Of a stretch of DNA of 64,000 bases, positions 45,153-55,989 are shown piece after piece. The stretch comes from Adiantum capillus-veneris (Eukaryota > Streptophyta > Polypodiopsida > Polypodiales > Pteridaceae), in contig CM043963.1 in NCBI GenBank assembly GCA_014529385.2, forward strand, positions 71,440,412-71,504,411, written 5' to 3'. The stretch's first letter is position 1. Each line of letters opens with the position of its first letter. A program made the translations under genes and the position numbers. The notes under the pieces were generated by a model. That model made no database searches, was not told where the DNA came from, and saw only the letters and a list, made by a program, of their open reading frames with translations.

Positions 45153-45590
45153 TTAGCCTAGCTTTGGTGTGACCATCTTCAGCTTTGTAGGTTCATAGGG
45201 TTCGATGGCTACCCTCTCAACCACCTTGAGCCTTCTTGCTAGTAGTAGTTGGAGTGCATCACCATATGTAGCCTCTTGCCAATACCGCACCCCATTGATG
45301 TGTAGCTCCCCCTCCAAAAACTTGTTAATTCCCGAGTTTGAGAGTGCTTTCACCACCTGAAGTCGAGGCTTCAAAGGGAGTGTCTTCACACTAGCCACAA
45401 AGCACTCAACACAATTTTTTGACCTAGGGACTTGATGACTACAAGATTTTCCTTGAAGCAAAGAAGGGTGTGTGTAGTTAACTCTCTTTACCCGCATACG
45501 TGCCGTTTGTCGATAAAGACGCTTCCTTTCTCGAGCTTCTTGGGGAGACCATAGTGGAAGTCTCGGAGAATTTGATGGATCTTCCTTCAT
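45153..45590 (-). CDS. Extra ORF upstream of gag in element G, unknown
   Basis: 145 codons, basic, with CFVASVKTLPLKPRLQVVKA and LLLARRLKVVERVAIEPYEP. It lies between the putative PBS and gag. I do not recognise it. Some plant gypsy lineages (for example Ogre/Tat) carry an extra ORF in this place, but no similarity is claimed. Confidence 0.4.
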   Translation of the reverse strand: MKEDPSNSPRLPLWSPQEARERKRLYRQTARMRVKRVNYTHPSLLQGKSCSHQVPRSKNCVECFVASVKTLPLKPRLQVVKALSNSGINKFLEGELHINGVRYWQEATYGDALQLLLARRLKVVERVAIEPYEPTKLKMVTPKLG

Positions 45591-45640
45591 AGGATTGATA
45601 GAGCGCTGCTTGAGAACTCCTCAGTGGGGGCACCAATTTA

Positions 45641-45752
45641 TGACGAAGGAAATTTGGAATGGCGGCCTCTACACCAAAACAAACTCCATTGCGCCACAAG
45701 GGAAATGAGATAAGGGCACCACCTAGTCTTGGAAGCGTGGACTAGGACCGCT

Positions 45753-45839
<87 letters not shown>

Positions 45840-47104
45840 ACTATGAATGAAGCATTAACCGTAGTGTGTGTACAAGGAATGGATGACTTCAAACACTCCC
45901 AACACAAATAGCATATAGATTACCAAACACTCACTCAAGGATTAGTCAAGATCAAATCAAGCACTCTCACACGCATATAAAACATTTCTCTTAATTAACA
46001 TAAGTAAGAGGAGGAGAGGTTACTAGCATAAACAATTTGCACTCTAGGATGTGCAAGAATAGAGTGAATGAATGAGCTTATGGGCTCATGGTGAGTGATA
46101 CAAAGGCTCAATGGGGCTGAGGGAGGCTTGAAATTACAAAGGGGAAGGCCTCTTTATATAGGAAAGAGAGTGATTAGGAGTGAGGTTAAGATCCAAGTGT
46201 AATTTGTACAAATGAAGCTTGATTAGGGACATTCAACCAATGAAGAAGCTCCTTCCAAGTGATTTGTTGACCAATTAGCTCCATCATCACTTGTGTTGTC
46301 TTCACTCCTTCCTCCATAGCTTGAGTCCAAGAGCTTCCTTATTTTAAAATGTAAAGAATCTACATAAAATCAATACATATCTAGTAATAATAGAAAGGGG
46401 TTGAATGAGGACTTATGAATTACAACAAGATTAAGCATGACTTGAGAGGTGATTAGAAGAGGAATTTTGATGGGTTTTTGAGCTTGAGAGAGAGGAGGAA
46501 GGAGAGGAGGGTGAGAAGACTAATGGCTGATTTTTAGAGAAGGTCTCAATGTGGAAAAGGAAGGGTGTGTGTGTGTAAAGGTAGAGGGGGTGGTCTCCAC
46601 CACAGTTGAAAAAACTGGCGTCCACTATTTTGGCCATATCTCTTAGACCGTAGATGCAAAAATTATAAAAAAAATATGGCCAGAATCTCCAGCTCATCAA
46701 CTACAACTTTGATGCAGACAACTTTTCTTGGATCGGAGTGGAAGTATTTTTTAAAAATTCGGCAAAATCATGTGTCTGGTTTCTTCCTTTACCAAGTCTT
46801 CCACTTGGGTCCCATTTGTTTGAATCATCATATGGCTCCAAAGCCATGATGATATGAGCCACTCATGACCCTTGAATCATGGGTGCATGGCTCCACAACC
46901 ACATCATATTTTTTCTTTTCACATTTACATATTTTCCCTTTCCTTTACCACTAGGTTCTTCCTCTACCTTTCACCTCCGGTGAACTAGTCAAGAAAAATT
47001 CCTATCAAATCATTTTTTTTTAAATTTTCCCAAGAGGTTGTTCTCACTCTTTCTTTTATTGTAAACCTCTAGAAGCAAGGAAAACCAACAAAATATGATA
47101 AACA
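45641..47104 (-). repeat. Candidate 5' LTR of element G
   Basis: The left edge is supported: tgacgaagg on plus is the LTR end ...ccttcgtca on minus, followed within four bases by tggtgccccc, a PBS-like stretch. The right edge (gataaaca) is a guess from the TG...CA rule. Contains a (GA)n array at 45765-45838 and a TATA-like tttatata at 46153-46160. Confidence 0.4.
45755..45838. repeat. (CA)n(GA)n microsatellite
   Basis: Four to five CA units then about 37 GA units. Confidence 0.95.
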
Positions 47105-47175
47105 AAAATTTCTAATAGGCTCGGATCACTATCTTTACCTCCCTTGACTTAGACAAGATTCGATTAAGCTCTATT

Positions 47176-49010
47176 TTGAGATCTCAAGAAGCTTTGGATG
47201 CTCTCCCTCCTTGTGTGAGAAAGGTATGGAACCATCATGTCGTAGCTTTCAAATATGTGAAAACTTTAGAACAAAAAGCTTTCAACTATAGTGACATAGG
47301 ACGTAATCTTAAAAAGCAAGAAAGGCTAGCAATATCAAGTATTGATTGCCCTTGTAGTAAAACTACCTTTTCTTCTTACGTCAATGGAGCTTTGGGTCAT
47401 GTAGTTATTGCCGATTGTTCTATCCTTCCCTCGGATTCCTTGAAAGACCTTCTCTCAAGAGGTACTAAATATAGGCTCCCTTCCTCGAACGACTCTTGCC
47501 TTTTCAAAGCCATAGAAAAAGGAATTTATAGTTTCGTAGTAAAGTTTGAGGAGTCTTTAGGAGTCCAAGGTATCTTTACCCATTGGAAGTCTGTAGTCCT
47601 TAAGAAAGCTTCTTTGAAATTAATCTTGCTCTCGCAACATTTCTTCAGGAAGGAATAGCTTATCTTCTTCTAATTGTGATGCTCTTAGGAAATTTCATCA
47701 TGATTTTGTAATCTCTTATGTAGATAAGTGCTCTCATAACTCTGTTGTTACGTGCAAAAAGTTTTATTTAGAATGCTTGTTAGGTGAAGTAAACTCTCAG
47801 ACTTACAATGATTGTGATCTTTCAATGCAAGAGGTTATCTTGAAACATCAAGCATTTTGTAGGTGTCTTGGTTTCAAGTGCCAGCCTAAAGTACCTTTTT
47901 TATATACCGTTTGGAAGTTCCACAAGAACCCTATAAAGCCTAGATTTATAGCTGCTTCTTGTAACACCTCTTTGACCGAGGTTTCCAAATGGCTTAGTTA
48001 TTGTTTCAAAGCCCTTTTACGTAGCGTAAATGAATTGTGGAAAAATATGCTAAAGGAAGCAGATGTACCTACCGATTCAAGTTGGATTTTAAATGATTCA
48101 GTAGGTGTGATTCCCGTTTTAAAGTTTTTGAACTCTTTAAGAAGCCTTAAGGAGAAATATTCTCCTTTATGTCTCCAAACTTTTGACTTTACAACGCTAT
48201 ACACGAAGCTAAATTTGAAGGACCTTAAATTTAGAGTCAAGTCTCTTATTTGAAAAGTTTTTGCATACAAGCTTGAGAAGGATAGGTACAAGGCATTGCT
48301 AGTAGAAAAGTCAGCCTTGAACTTTGACTTCTTATGGTTGAAAAATAAGAATGTAAATGTAGACAAAGGAAGAAAGAGATTCACCAGGATTGTAGATGAC
48401 ATTGACATCATATCTTGGTTAGATTTTCTTTTGGACAATTTATATATAACCATCGGCGACTCTCTTTTCAAGCAAACAATTGGTATCCGTATGGGCACCA
48501 ATTGTGCCATTTTTCTTGCTAATTTCTATCTTTTTACTTATGAGTTTGATTTTATGGAGCGTCTCGTCCTTGCTAACACTTGCCCAATATTTTTGCACAA
48601 GTTATGCAATGTAAGACTCTTTGTAGATGATCTTTTTGTCCCTGACGTTCCTTCTTTTCAAGATTTTATGTACTTGAATTTGAGTTCTGTTAGGCGGAGG
48701 AATTTATCCCAAGGAGTTTTGTGAACTTAAATGTACCACAAATAGTGATTGTTGTGCCTTTTTAGACCTTAAGATTTTTCAGACTCCCTTGGAATTAGAA
48801 GTAGATATCTATGATAAGCGCCTTGAACCAGAATATGCCAATCTAAAAATCATCCGTATGCCGCACATTTCTTCGAATGTTTCTCTTTTAGCTAAGTACG
48901 GTGGCATTTGCTCTCAACTATTTAGATTTTCTCTTCTTTGTTCTAGTAAATCTACTTTTGTTGTTCAATCTTGCCATCTTATTTCTTTACTAGTTGAAAA
49001 AGGATACTAA
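47176..49010 (+). pseudogene. PLE CxC linker and RT, copy 1
   Basis: The frame 47176-47658 carries the linker with AISSIDCPCSKTTFSSYVNG. After a stop and shift, 47777-48253 gives PFLYTVWKFHKNPIKPRFIA and RT motif A (LQTFDFTTLYTKLNLKDLK); TGA follows. 48296-48724 gives the fingers insertion, motif B and FVDDLF. TGA, a shift and the thumb frame (48789-49010) come next. Lesions are at the same positions as in copy 3. Confidence 0.85.
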
Positions 49011-49219
49011 TTCAAAAGAATCATGAAAACCGTTCGTTCATTTTTTGCATCGTAGTAAGTTTATTTTTAATGTTTCTTCCATTGGAACGTTGAAGATTAT
49101 CAATAGTAAATTCAATAGAAGTGGAGAGCTAAAAAGCCCACTTATTGTTTGACTTAATAACACCTTATGTTGTTGTTTTGATATTTAGCGCTTCTAGTAT
49201 TTTTACTATAGCTTGACAA

Positions 49220-49510
49220 ATGCTAGCCTTTATCATAGCTGAGTATGCCCATCACCTCCGGAGGGTGATAGAAACTCAGCTCGTTGGTTTTGTAGAGTAC
49301 GTTCAAAGCATGAATGACCTCTATATATACCTGCACCTACTCTTGGGCACTAACGACGTGAGTAGGGATGTCATAGCTGTTGTCCAAGCTATGCATGATA
49401 AAAGTGATAATCTAATTCTTCCTGTTTGGACAAGCAGCGAAGTTGAGATCACATATTGTCAAGTTTGGTTCTTTGCTCTTCGTAGGTTTGTAGTAGTATT
49501 CATTTTTTGA
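49220..49510 (+). CDS. Small unknown ORF in PLE copy 1
   Basis: 96 codons, near-identical to 57539-57841 (copy 3) but with a stop four codons earlier. Unrecognised (see the copy 3 entry). Confidence 0.4.
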   Translation: MLAFIIAEYAHHLRRVIETQLVGFVEYVQSMNDLYIYLHLLLGTNDVSRDVIAVVQAMHDKSDNLILPVWTSSEVEITYCQVWFFALRRFVVVFIF

Positions 49511-50220
49511 TTTCGTACTTAGCTTACCTGAGGACTTAAGAATGTATTCTGTTAGAAGTTGTTGTGTGAAGTTTGATTTCTAGGATTAGGTTTGTAAAAT
49601 GTCCTAGCCTTTTTTTTTTTTGCTTAAAGCTGAGTACTTGTTTTACTCCAAGTAAGTTGCATCAACTTATTTTACACATGCCTTTTTTAAAAACATTTTT
49701 AAGTTAATAATGTTTTGTTTTATTTAGTTTTCTTTTGTAGCAAACAAAGTGATTTAGTTTATTTGTTTGTTTGTTTTTGTTTTTCATTTCTTTTCTTGTG
49801 TCCCTTGATTTTATAGTTTTATGAGTGCTTTATTCCCTCTTATAATTCGTGAGTTCAGACTATTCTGAACTTATGAAGGTATATTTTTCAGTCATCTAGC
49901 GGACATGCAAATCTTTTTGCTTTTGATCCAAGTGGTGACGAGCTGTTGAGCTTCATGAAGATATATTGGGAGGGTGTGCATACCCCAATAGCTACCGATA
50001 TTATACTCATGTGTGTTTTGATGTGATTTTATGTGTGTGTTACTTTTATTCCTTGTTTTAAATAAACATTTTTAATAAGTAATGGGTCTTTTTGTAATTT
50101 TGGTTGTATCTTGATTTATTGTGTAGAGCTTCTTTTCGTTTTGATTTTGGTTTGTTTGAGTGTTATGTCGTTTATTTTACAATTTGTCTTGATTTATCTA
50201 TTTGTTGTTTTTTTGCTTTT

Positions 50221-50255
<35 letters not shown>

Positions 50256-50784
50256 GTTGTTGTTGTGAGAGTTATAAATCTAACTTCGTAGATTGCATGT
50301 TTTCAATAAATAATGGTTTTATCTTAAAACTCTTAAAAAATAAAAAATAACATCTTAATTTGGGTCCCTTGGATGAAGGGTTTCTTGTGTGGTTTCATGA
50401 AATATCTCTTGTCAGAGGAGAGGTTGAGTAGTGATTCTAGCAAGGGATCACGTGCACTCGATTGCACGCTATTGTCGATGATATTTTGAGTGTAGCAAGC
50501 AGCCTTATTTAAGGACTTCACTGCTTGGCAGCAGCCCTGCTATACAAACGTGGGGTGTGGCTAGCACCAATCTAGCCTTAGGATCTTTAGCCTTGAGGCG
50601 GGCGTTGATCTGAAACATTGACCTTACTACAAAAATGAAAAACACTTTTACTTCTTCTTCAGCTTCAACGAGCAATGTTGATGACTCTCAAGTACTTCTT
50701 TTCGGCCCTTCTTTCTTTTGAGTAGTAGCTAGAACTAGTCATAATCTGTATCAATAAAGATTTAAGTTTTTTGCTAAGTCTAAT

Positions 50785-51593
50785 TTGAAGAATTTGCATG
50801 TTTTTGGTGATGGTCCTATTCGTTGGGATTCTTTTAAGAATGTCTTAGTTAGTACTCATTCCACAAGTTCTTCCATAAAAGCTCTCAATCATTTGAGGCG
50901 TTTAAGGAAAAAACATCTTGTGGTAGATCGTCCTCTAAGTTCGGTTCATACTACTCAAGTTATTTATGTTATTTATAATATTCACGATAGTTCTATGATG
51001 TATGTCGGCCAAACCTTTCGAACAGCTTTTGTCCGTTTTCAGGAACATGTAAGAGAAGCGAGAAAGTTCAAAGTAAGAGCACCGTATGTGAAAGTGTGAA
51101 ACCCTTCTATGCGGCAATAGCAAAACATGGCTTTGAATCTTTCCCTTCTTTTCCCATTGAGCACATAGAGGGTAATTTTAGAGCCTTGAACTTTGACTTC
51201 TTATGGCTGAAAAATAAGAATGTAAATGTAGACAAAGGAAGAAAGAGATTCACGAGGATTGTAGATGACATTGACATCATATCTTGGTTAGATTTTATTT
51301 TGGACAATTTATATATAACCATCGGCGACTGTCCGTTCAAGCAAACAATTGGTATCTCTATGGGCACCAATTGTGCTATTTTTCTTGCTAATTTCTATCG
51401 TTTTACTTATGAGTTTGATTTTATGGAGCGTCTTGTCCTTGCTAACACTTGCCCAATATTTTTGCACAAGTTATGCAATGTAAGAAGCTTTGTAGATGAT
51501 CTTTTTGTCCCTGACGTTCCTTCTTTTCAAGATTTTATGTACTTGAATTTGAGTTCTGTTAGGCGGAGGAATTTATCCGAAGGAGTTTTGTGA
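50785..51593 (+). pseudogene. PLE GIY-YIG fused by deletion to RT, copy 2
   Basis: 50785-51098 carries MKNLHVFGDGPIRWDSFKNV and the GIY-YIG core (VIYVIYNIHDSSMMYVGQTF, FQEHVREARK). A one-base deletion then shifts the frame. From 51096 the frame reads PFYAAIAKHGFESFPSFPIE straight into ALNFDFLWLKNKNVNVDKG, GISMGTNCAIFLANFYRF and SFVDDLF. The CxC linker and RT motif A are lost, so the product would not be a working enzyme. Confidence 0.85.
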
Positions 51594-52217
51594 ACTTAAC
51601 TGTACCACAAATAGTGATTGTTGTGCCTTTTTAGACCTTAAGATTTTTCAGACTCCCTTGGGATTAGAAGTAGATATCTATGATAAGTGTCTTGAACTAG
51701 AATATGCCAATCTAAAAATCATCCGTATGCCTCATATTTCTTCGAACATTTTTCTTTTAGCTAAGTACGGTGTCATTTGATCTCAATTATTTCGATTTTC
51801 TCGTCTTTGTTCTAGTAAATCTACTTTTGTTGTTCAATCTTGCCATCTTATTTCTTTACTAGTTGAAAAAAGATACTCATTCAAAAGAATCATGAAAAAC
51901 GTTCGTTTATTTTTGCATCGTAGTAAGTTTATTTTTAATGTTTCTTCCTTTGGAATGTTCAAGATTATCAGTAGTAAATTCAATATAAGTGGAGAGCTAA
52001 AAAGCCCACTTATTGTTTGACTTAATAACACCTTACGTTGTTGTTTTGATCTTTAGCGCTTCTAGTATGTTTACTATAGCTTGACAAATGCTAGCCTTTA
52101 TCATGGCTGAGTATGCCCATCAGCTCCGGAGGGTGATAGAAACTCAACTCGTTGGTTTTGTAGAGTACGTTCAAAGCATGAATGACCTCTATATAAACCT
52201 GCACCTACTCTTGGGCA

Positions 52218-52993
52218 TGTTAAGTATGGAGCCTGATTTACCCTTGTAATTTTCTGTGGTAAAAGCGCACATTTGTAAGGCCCCCATTATGAGGAGAAGC
52301 CATCGTGCGTGAAGGAAAATCACTCACCGGAAACCAAAATTTTCACGGACAAGAATCAGGAGCAACTTTAAAGGCCTCGGGGGCGGAGGCCCTCGAGACT
52401 TTTTTTTCGTCGGAATATTCTTTTTCGCCAGAATATTATGGCCGGATGGCGGCCGAAAAGTGGTCGGAAAACAACCGGTCGGTTGGCCGATGGCCGGTAG
52501 TCAATGGCCGATGGCCGGTGGTCGGAAGTCAATGGCCGGTGGCCGAATTCAAAAGCGGACTTGTCTTCTCAAGGGCGGCCACACATGGGCGGATTGGAGG
52601 GTCCGATTTGGACTTATTCGCACAAGGGCGGCTACACATGGCTGTCTCTCATAAGAGAGGGCAGCCCTTTTGGCCTATAAAAGGAGGCTATTTTTACACA
52701 CATTTCATAGTGTGAAGTTGATGCAACAAGGTGAGTGTGAGGTGGTGAGAGTGAAGCAAGGCGGGAGCTCCATTAAGGGTATAATCCCTTTGTAAACTAC
52801 TTCTTGTTTTGAAGTACTAAAGCCATTGAGTGGCTGCTTTCCCGTGGACGTAGCCCACATTGGGTGAACCACGTATATCGTGTGTACTCTCTCTCTCTCT
52901 CTCTCTACTCTATAATCTCGTGTATATAAATCTGTCTCTCTCCATTAAATAATCTACTCAATTATCTATTTAGCTACGTCTTATTTCCTAACA
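52218..52993. mobile_element. Solo LTR (776 bp) with gggca target duplication
   Basis: Starts tgttaagtatggagcctg and ends tatttcctaaca (tgtta/taaca inverted ends). It is flanked by gggca at 52213-52217 and 52994-52998, and precisely interrupts a sequence continuous in PLE copies 1 and 3. GC-rich inside, with repeated ggccgatggccggt units (52480-52550), a TATA-like cctataaaagg (52673-52683) and a short (CT)n (52886-52906). No internal retrotransposon sequence remains, which fits LTR-LTR recombination. The parent element is not in the window. Confidence 0.92.
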
Positions 52994-54282
52994 GGGCACC
53001 GACGACGTGAGTAGGGATGTCATAGCTGTTGTCCAAGCTATGCATGATAAAGGTGATAATCTTATTCTTCCTGTTTGGACAAGCAGCGAAGTTGAGATCA
53101 CATATTGTCAAGTTTGGTTCTTTGATCTTCGTAGGTTTGTAGTAGTATTCATTTTTCGATTTCGTACTTAGCTTACCTGAGGACTTAAGAATGTGTTCCG
53201 TTAGAAGTTGTTGTGTGAAGTTTGATTTCTAGGATTAAGTCTTTAAGATGTCTTATCCTTTTTTTTTTTTTGCTTAAAGTTGAGTACTTGTTTTAAGCCA
53301 AGTAAGTTGCGTCAACTTATTTTACACATGCCTGTTTTAAAAACAATTTTAAGTTAATAATGTTTTGTTTTATTTAGTTTTCTTTCGTAGCAAACAAAGT
53401 GATTTAGTTTATTTGTTTGTTTGTTTTTGTTTTTCTTTTCTTTTCTTGTGTCCCTTGCTTTTATAGTTTTATGAGTGCTTTATTCCCTCTTATAATTCGT
53501 GAGTTCAGACTATTCTGAACTTATGAAGGTATATTTTTCAGTCATCTAGCGGACATGCAAACCTTTTTGATTTTCGTTCGAGTGGTGAACATCTGTTGAG
53601 CTTCATGAAGATATATTGGGAGGGTGTGCATACCCCAACAAATACCGATCTTATACTCATGTATGTGTCGATGTGATTTTATGTGTGTGTTACTTTTATT
53701 CCTTGTTTTAAAGAAACAATTTTTATAAGTAATGGGTCTTTTTGTAATTTTGGTTGTATCTTGATTTATTGTGTAGAGCTTCTTTTCGTTTTGATTTTGG
53801 TTTGTTTGAGTGTTATGTCTTTTATTTTATAATTTGTCTTGATTTATCTATTTGTTGTTTTTTTGCTTTTGATTGTGTGTGTGTGTGTGTGTGTGTGTGT
53901 TTGGTTGTTGTTGTGAGAGTTATAAATCTAACTTCGTAGATTGCATGTTTTCAATAAATAATGGTTTTATCTTAAAACTCTTAAAAAATAAAAAATAACA
54001 TCTTAATTTGGGTCCCTTGGATCAAGGGTTTTTTGTGTGGTTTCATGAAATATCTCTTGTCAGAGGAGAGGTTGAGTAGTCATTCTAGCAAGGGATCACG
54101 TGCACTCGATTGCACGCTATTGTCGATGATATTTTGAGTGTAGCAAGCAGCCTTATTTAAGGACTTCACTGCTTGGCAGCAGCCCTGCTATACAAATGAG
54201 GGGTGTGGCTAGCACCAATCTAGCCTTAGGATCTTTAGCCTTGAGGCGGGCGTTGATCTGAAACATTGACCTTACTACAAAA

Positions 54283-55347
54283 ATGAAAAACACTTTTACT
54301 TCTTCTTCAGCTTCAACGAGCAATGTTGATGACTCTCAGGTACGTCTTTTTGGCCCTTCTTTCTTTTCAGTAGTAGCTAGAAGTAGTCATAATCTGTATC
54401 AATAAAGATTTAAGTTTTTTGCTAAGTCTAATATGAAGAATTTGCATGTTTTTGGTGATGGTCCTATTCGTTGGGATTCTTTTAAGAATGTCTTAGTTAG
54501 TACTCATTACACAAGTTCTTCCATAAAAGCTCTCAATCATTTGAGACGTTTAAGAAAAAAACATCTTGTGGTAGATCGTCCTCTAAGTCCGGTTTATACC
54601 TCTCAAGTTATTTATGTTATTTATAATATTCACGATAGTTCTATGATGTATATCGGCCAAACCTTTCGAACAACTTTTGTCTGTTTTCAGGAACATGTGA
54701 GGGAAGCGAGAAAAGTTCAAAGTAAGAGCACCGTACGTGAAAGTGTGAAACCCTTGTATGCGGCAATAGCAAAACATGGCTTTGAGTCTTTCCCTTGTTT
54801 TCCCATTGAGCACATAGAGGGTAATTTTAGAAACTCTAAAGAGTTCTATAAATCAGCGTGGCCTCGAGAGTTGTTTTGGATGAGAACTTGGCATACTTTT
54901 TTCCCTAAATGTTTCAACTTGGAAGGAAAGTCTTCTTTACATAAAAATAAGACAATTTACCATAAGGTACCTATGCTGTGGCGAAGGCATCCCAAACCCG
55001 AGTTAGTTCTCCCTTCAAGTCAGTTTATAAGAACTTGGATTCCTAAAGGTTCTCGTTCAAATCCGCCTTCTATCCCTGAAATCAATTTAGTTGTCTTGCA
55101 CAACACTATTTCTAGTAGAGTACAAGGTCTCCCTACGGCTTTAATCTCTAGAATTGAGAGTGATGACCCTTCTAACCAAAGAATTTTTGCTTATAAAGAT
55201 TTCAAACGGAGATTGATTTTCGTTTCTAGGGCCTTGGAAATGGGTTCTTTATCTTATAAATTATTTGAAAGGTATAATATAAGGATCCTATTTAAGCTCT
55301 TGTATACCCTTGAGAACTACCCTTATGAAGATTTGGAGCTAAGATAG
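54283..55347 (+). pseudogene. PLE GIY-YIG endonuclease domain, copy 3
   Basis: ATG 54283 (MKNTFTSSSASTSNVDD) is in frame with the main ORF but separated by TAA near 54403; the next Met is 54433. Counting from 54433: VIY at residues 62-64, YIG at 73-75, the catalytic Arg in QTFR at 79, EHVREARK, LYAAIAKHGFESFPCFPIEH and RELFWMRTW (likely catalytic Glu) follow in the order of GIY-YIG nucleases. The domain cuts the target for reverse transcription. The C-terminal 150 residues (KPELVLPSSQFIRTWIPKGS and onward) are unrecognised. TAG at 55345. Confidence 0.82.
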
Positions 55348-55386
55348 TCTCATAGTACTCAACTTCGAGTATTGTAAGGAAAATTT

Positions 55387-55977
55387 GTGAAGTCCAATTG
55401 TCCTAGTCTGGAAAATCCCTTGGTTGGAAAGAAAGATTTGTTGATAACTATCTTTACCTCCCCTGACTTAGACAAGATTGGATTAAGCTCTATTTTGAGA
55501 TCTCAAGAAGCTTTGGATGCTCTCCCTCCTTGTGTGAGAAAGGTATGGAACCATCATGTTGTAGCTTTCAAATATGTGAAAACTTTAGAACAAAAAGCTT
55601 TCAACTATAGTGACATAGGACGTAATCTTAAAAAGCAAGAAAGGCTAGCAATATCAAGTATTGATTGCCCTTGTAGTAAAACTACCTTTTCTTCTTACGT
55701 AAATGGAGCTTTGGGTCATGTAGTTATTGTCGATTGTTCTATCCTTCCCTCGGATTCCTTGAAAGACCTTCTCTCAAGAGGTACTAAATATAGGCTCCCT
55801 TCCTCGAACGACTCTTGCCTTTTCAAAGCCATAGAAAAAGGAATTTATAGTTTCGTAGTAAAGTTTGAGGAGTCTTTAGGAGTCCAAGGTATCTTTACCC
55901 ATTGGAAGTCTGTAGTCCTTAAGAAAGCTTCTTTGAAATTAATCTTGCTCTCGCAACGTTTCTTCAGGAAGGAATAG
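55387..55977 (+). pseudogene. PLE linker with CxC motif, copy 3
   Basis: Same frame as the endonuclease ORF, separated only by TAG and about 13 codons. It contains LDALPPCVRKVWNHHVVAFK and SSIDCPCSKT (CxC at 55666-55674), the short linker signature of N-terminal endonuclease PLEs, then KYRLPSSNDSCLFKAIEKGI. Ends TAG 55975-55977, after which homology continues in the next frame (SSSNCDALRKFHHDFVISYV). Confidence 0.8.
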
Positions 55978-55989
55978 CTTATCTTCTTC

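Larger units (their letters stand above)
42153..47123 (-). mobile_element. Truncated Ty3/gypsy element G
   Basis: Minus strand. Right to left: LTR-like region (about 45641-47104), a leader with an extra ORF (45153-45590), gag (43763-44626), then pol with protease and the first part of RT, cut off at 42153. The 3' half (rest of RT, RNase H, integrase, 3' LTR) and about 170 bp of the flanking PLE are missing together, which fits one deletion across the old insertion boundary. Confidence 0.8.
47124..49884 (+). mobile_element. PLE copy 1, main part
   Basis: Collinear with copy 3 at a constant offset of 8,319 bp from 47124 to beyond 49510, with only scattered base changes. It contains the CxC linker (DCPCS, 47344-47358), RT fragments at 47777-48253 and 48296-48724 (GIRMGTNCAIFLANFYLF; FVDD at 48620-48631), thumb (48789-49010), the unknown small ORF (49220-49510) and the 3' end with hairpin 49853-49870. 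Stops and frameshifts match copy 3. Confidence 0.9.
49885..53534 (+). mobile_element. PLE copy 2, with 1.8-kb internal deletion and a solo LTR
   Basis: Starts head-to-tail after copy 1. It has the leader with a (TG)n array (50224-50252) and the GIY-YIG segment. At about 51180 it jumps from the end of the GIY-YIG core (gagggtaattttaga) to the RT fingers (gccttgaactttgac), losing about 1,800 bp relative to copy 3. The remaining RT and 3' part are split by a solo LTR at 52218-52993. It is more diverged from copies 1 and 3 than those are from each other. Confidence 0.85.

Noticed and set aside
47998-48510. Minus-strand 170-codon frame repeated at 56317-56829
   Set aside because: It is the reverse complement of the PLE RT; its conservation follows from the duplicated DNA and the sense-strand RT motifs are decisive.
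52305-52715. 136-codon ORF inside the solo LTR as a gene
   Set aside because: It lies wholly within the LTR, and its Gly/Trp/Pro repeats come from the ggccgatggccggt DNA repeat.
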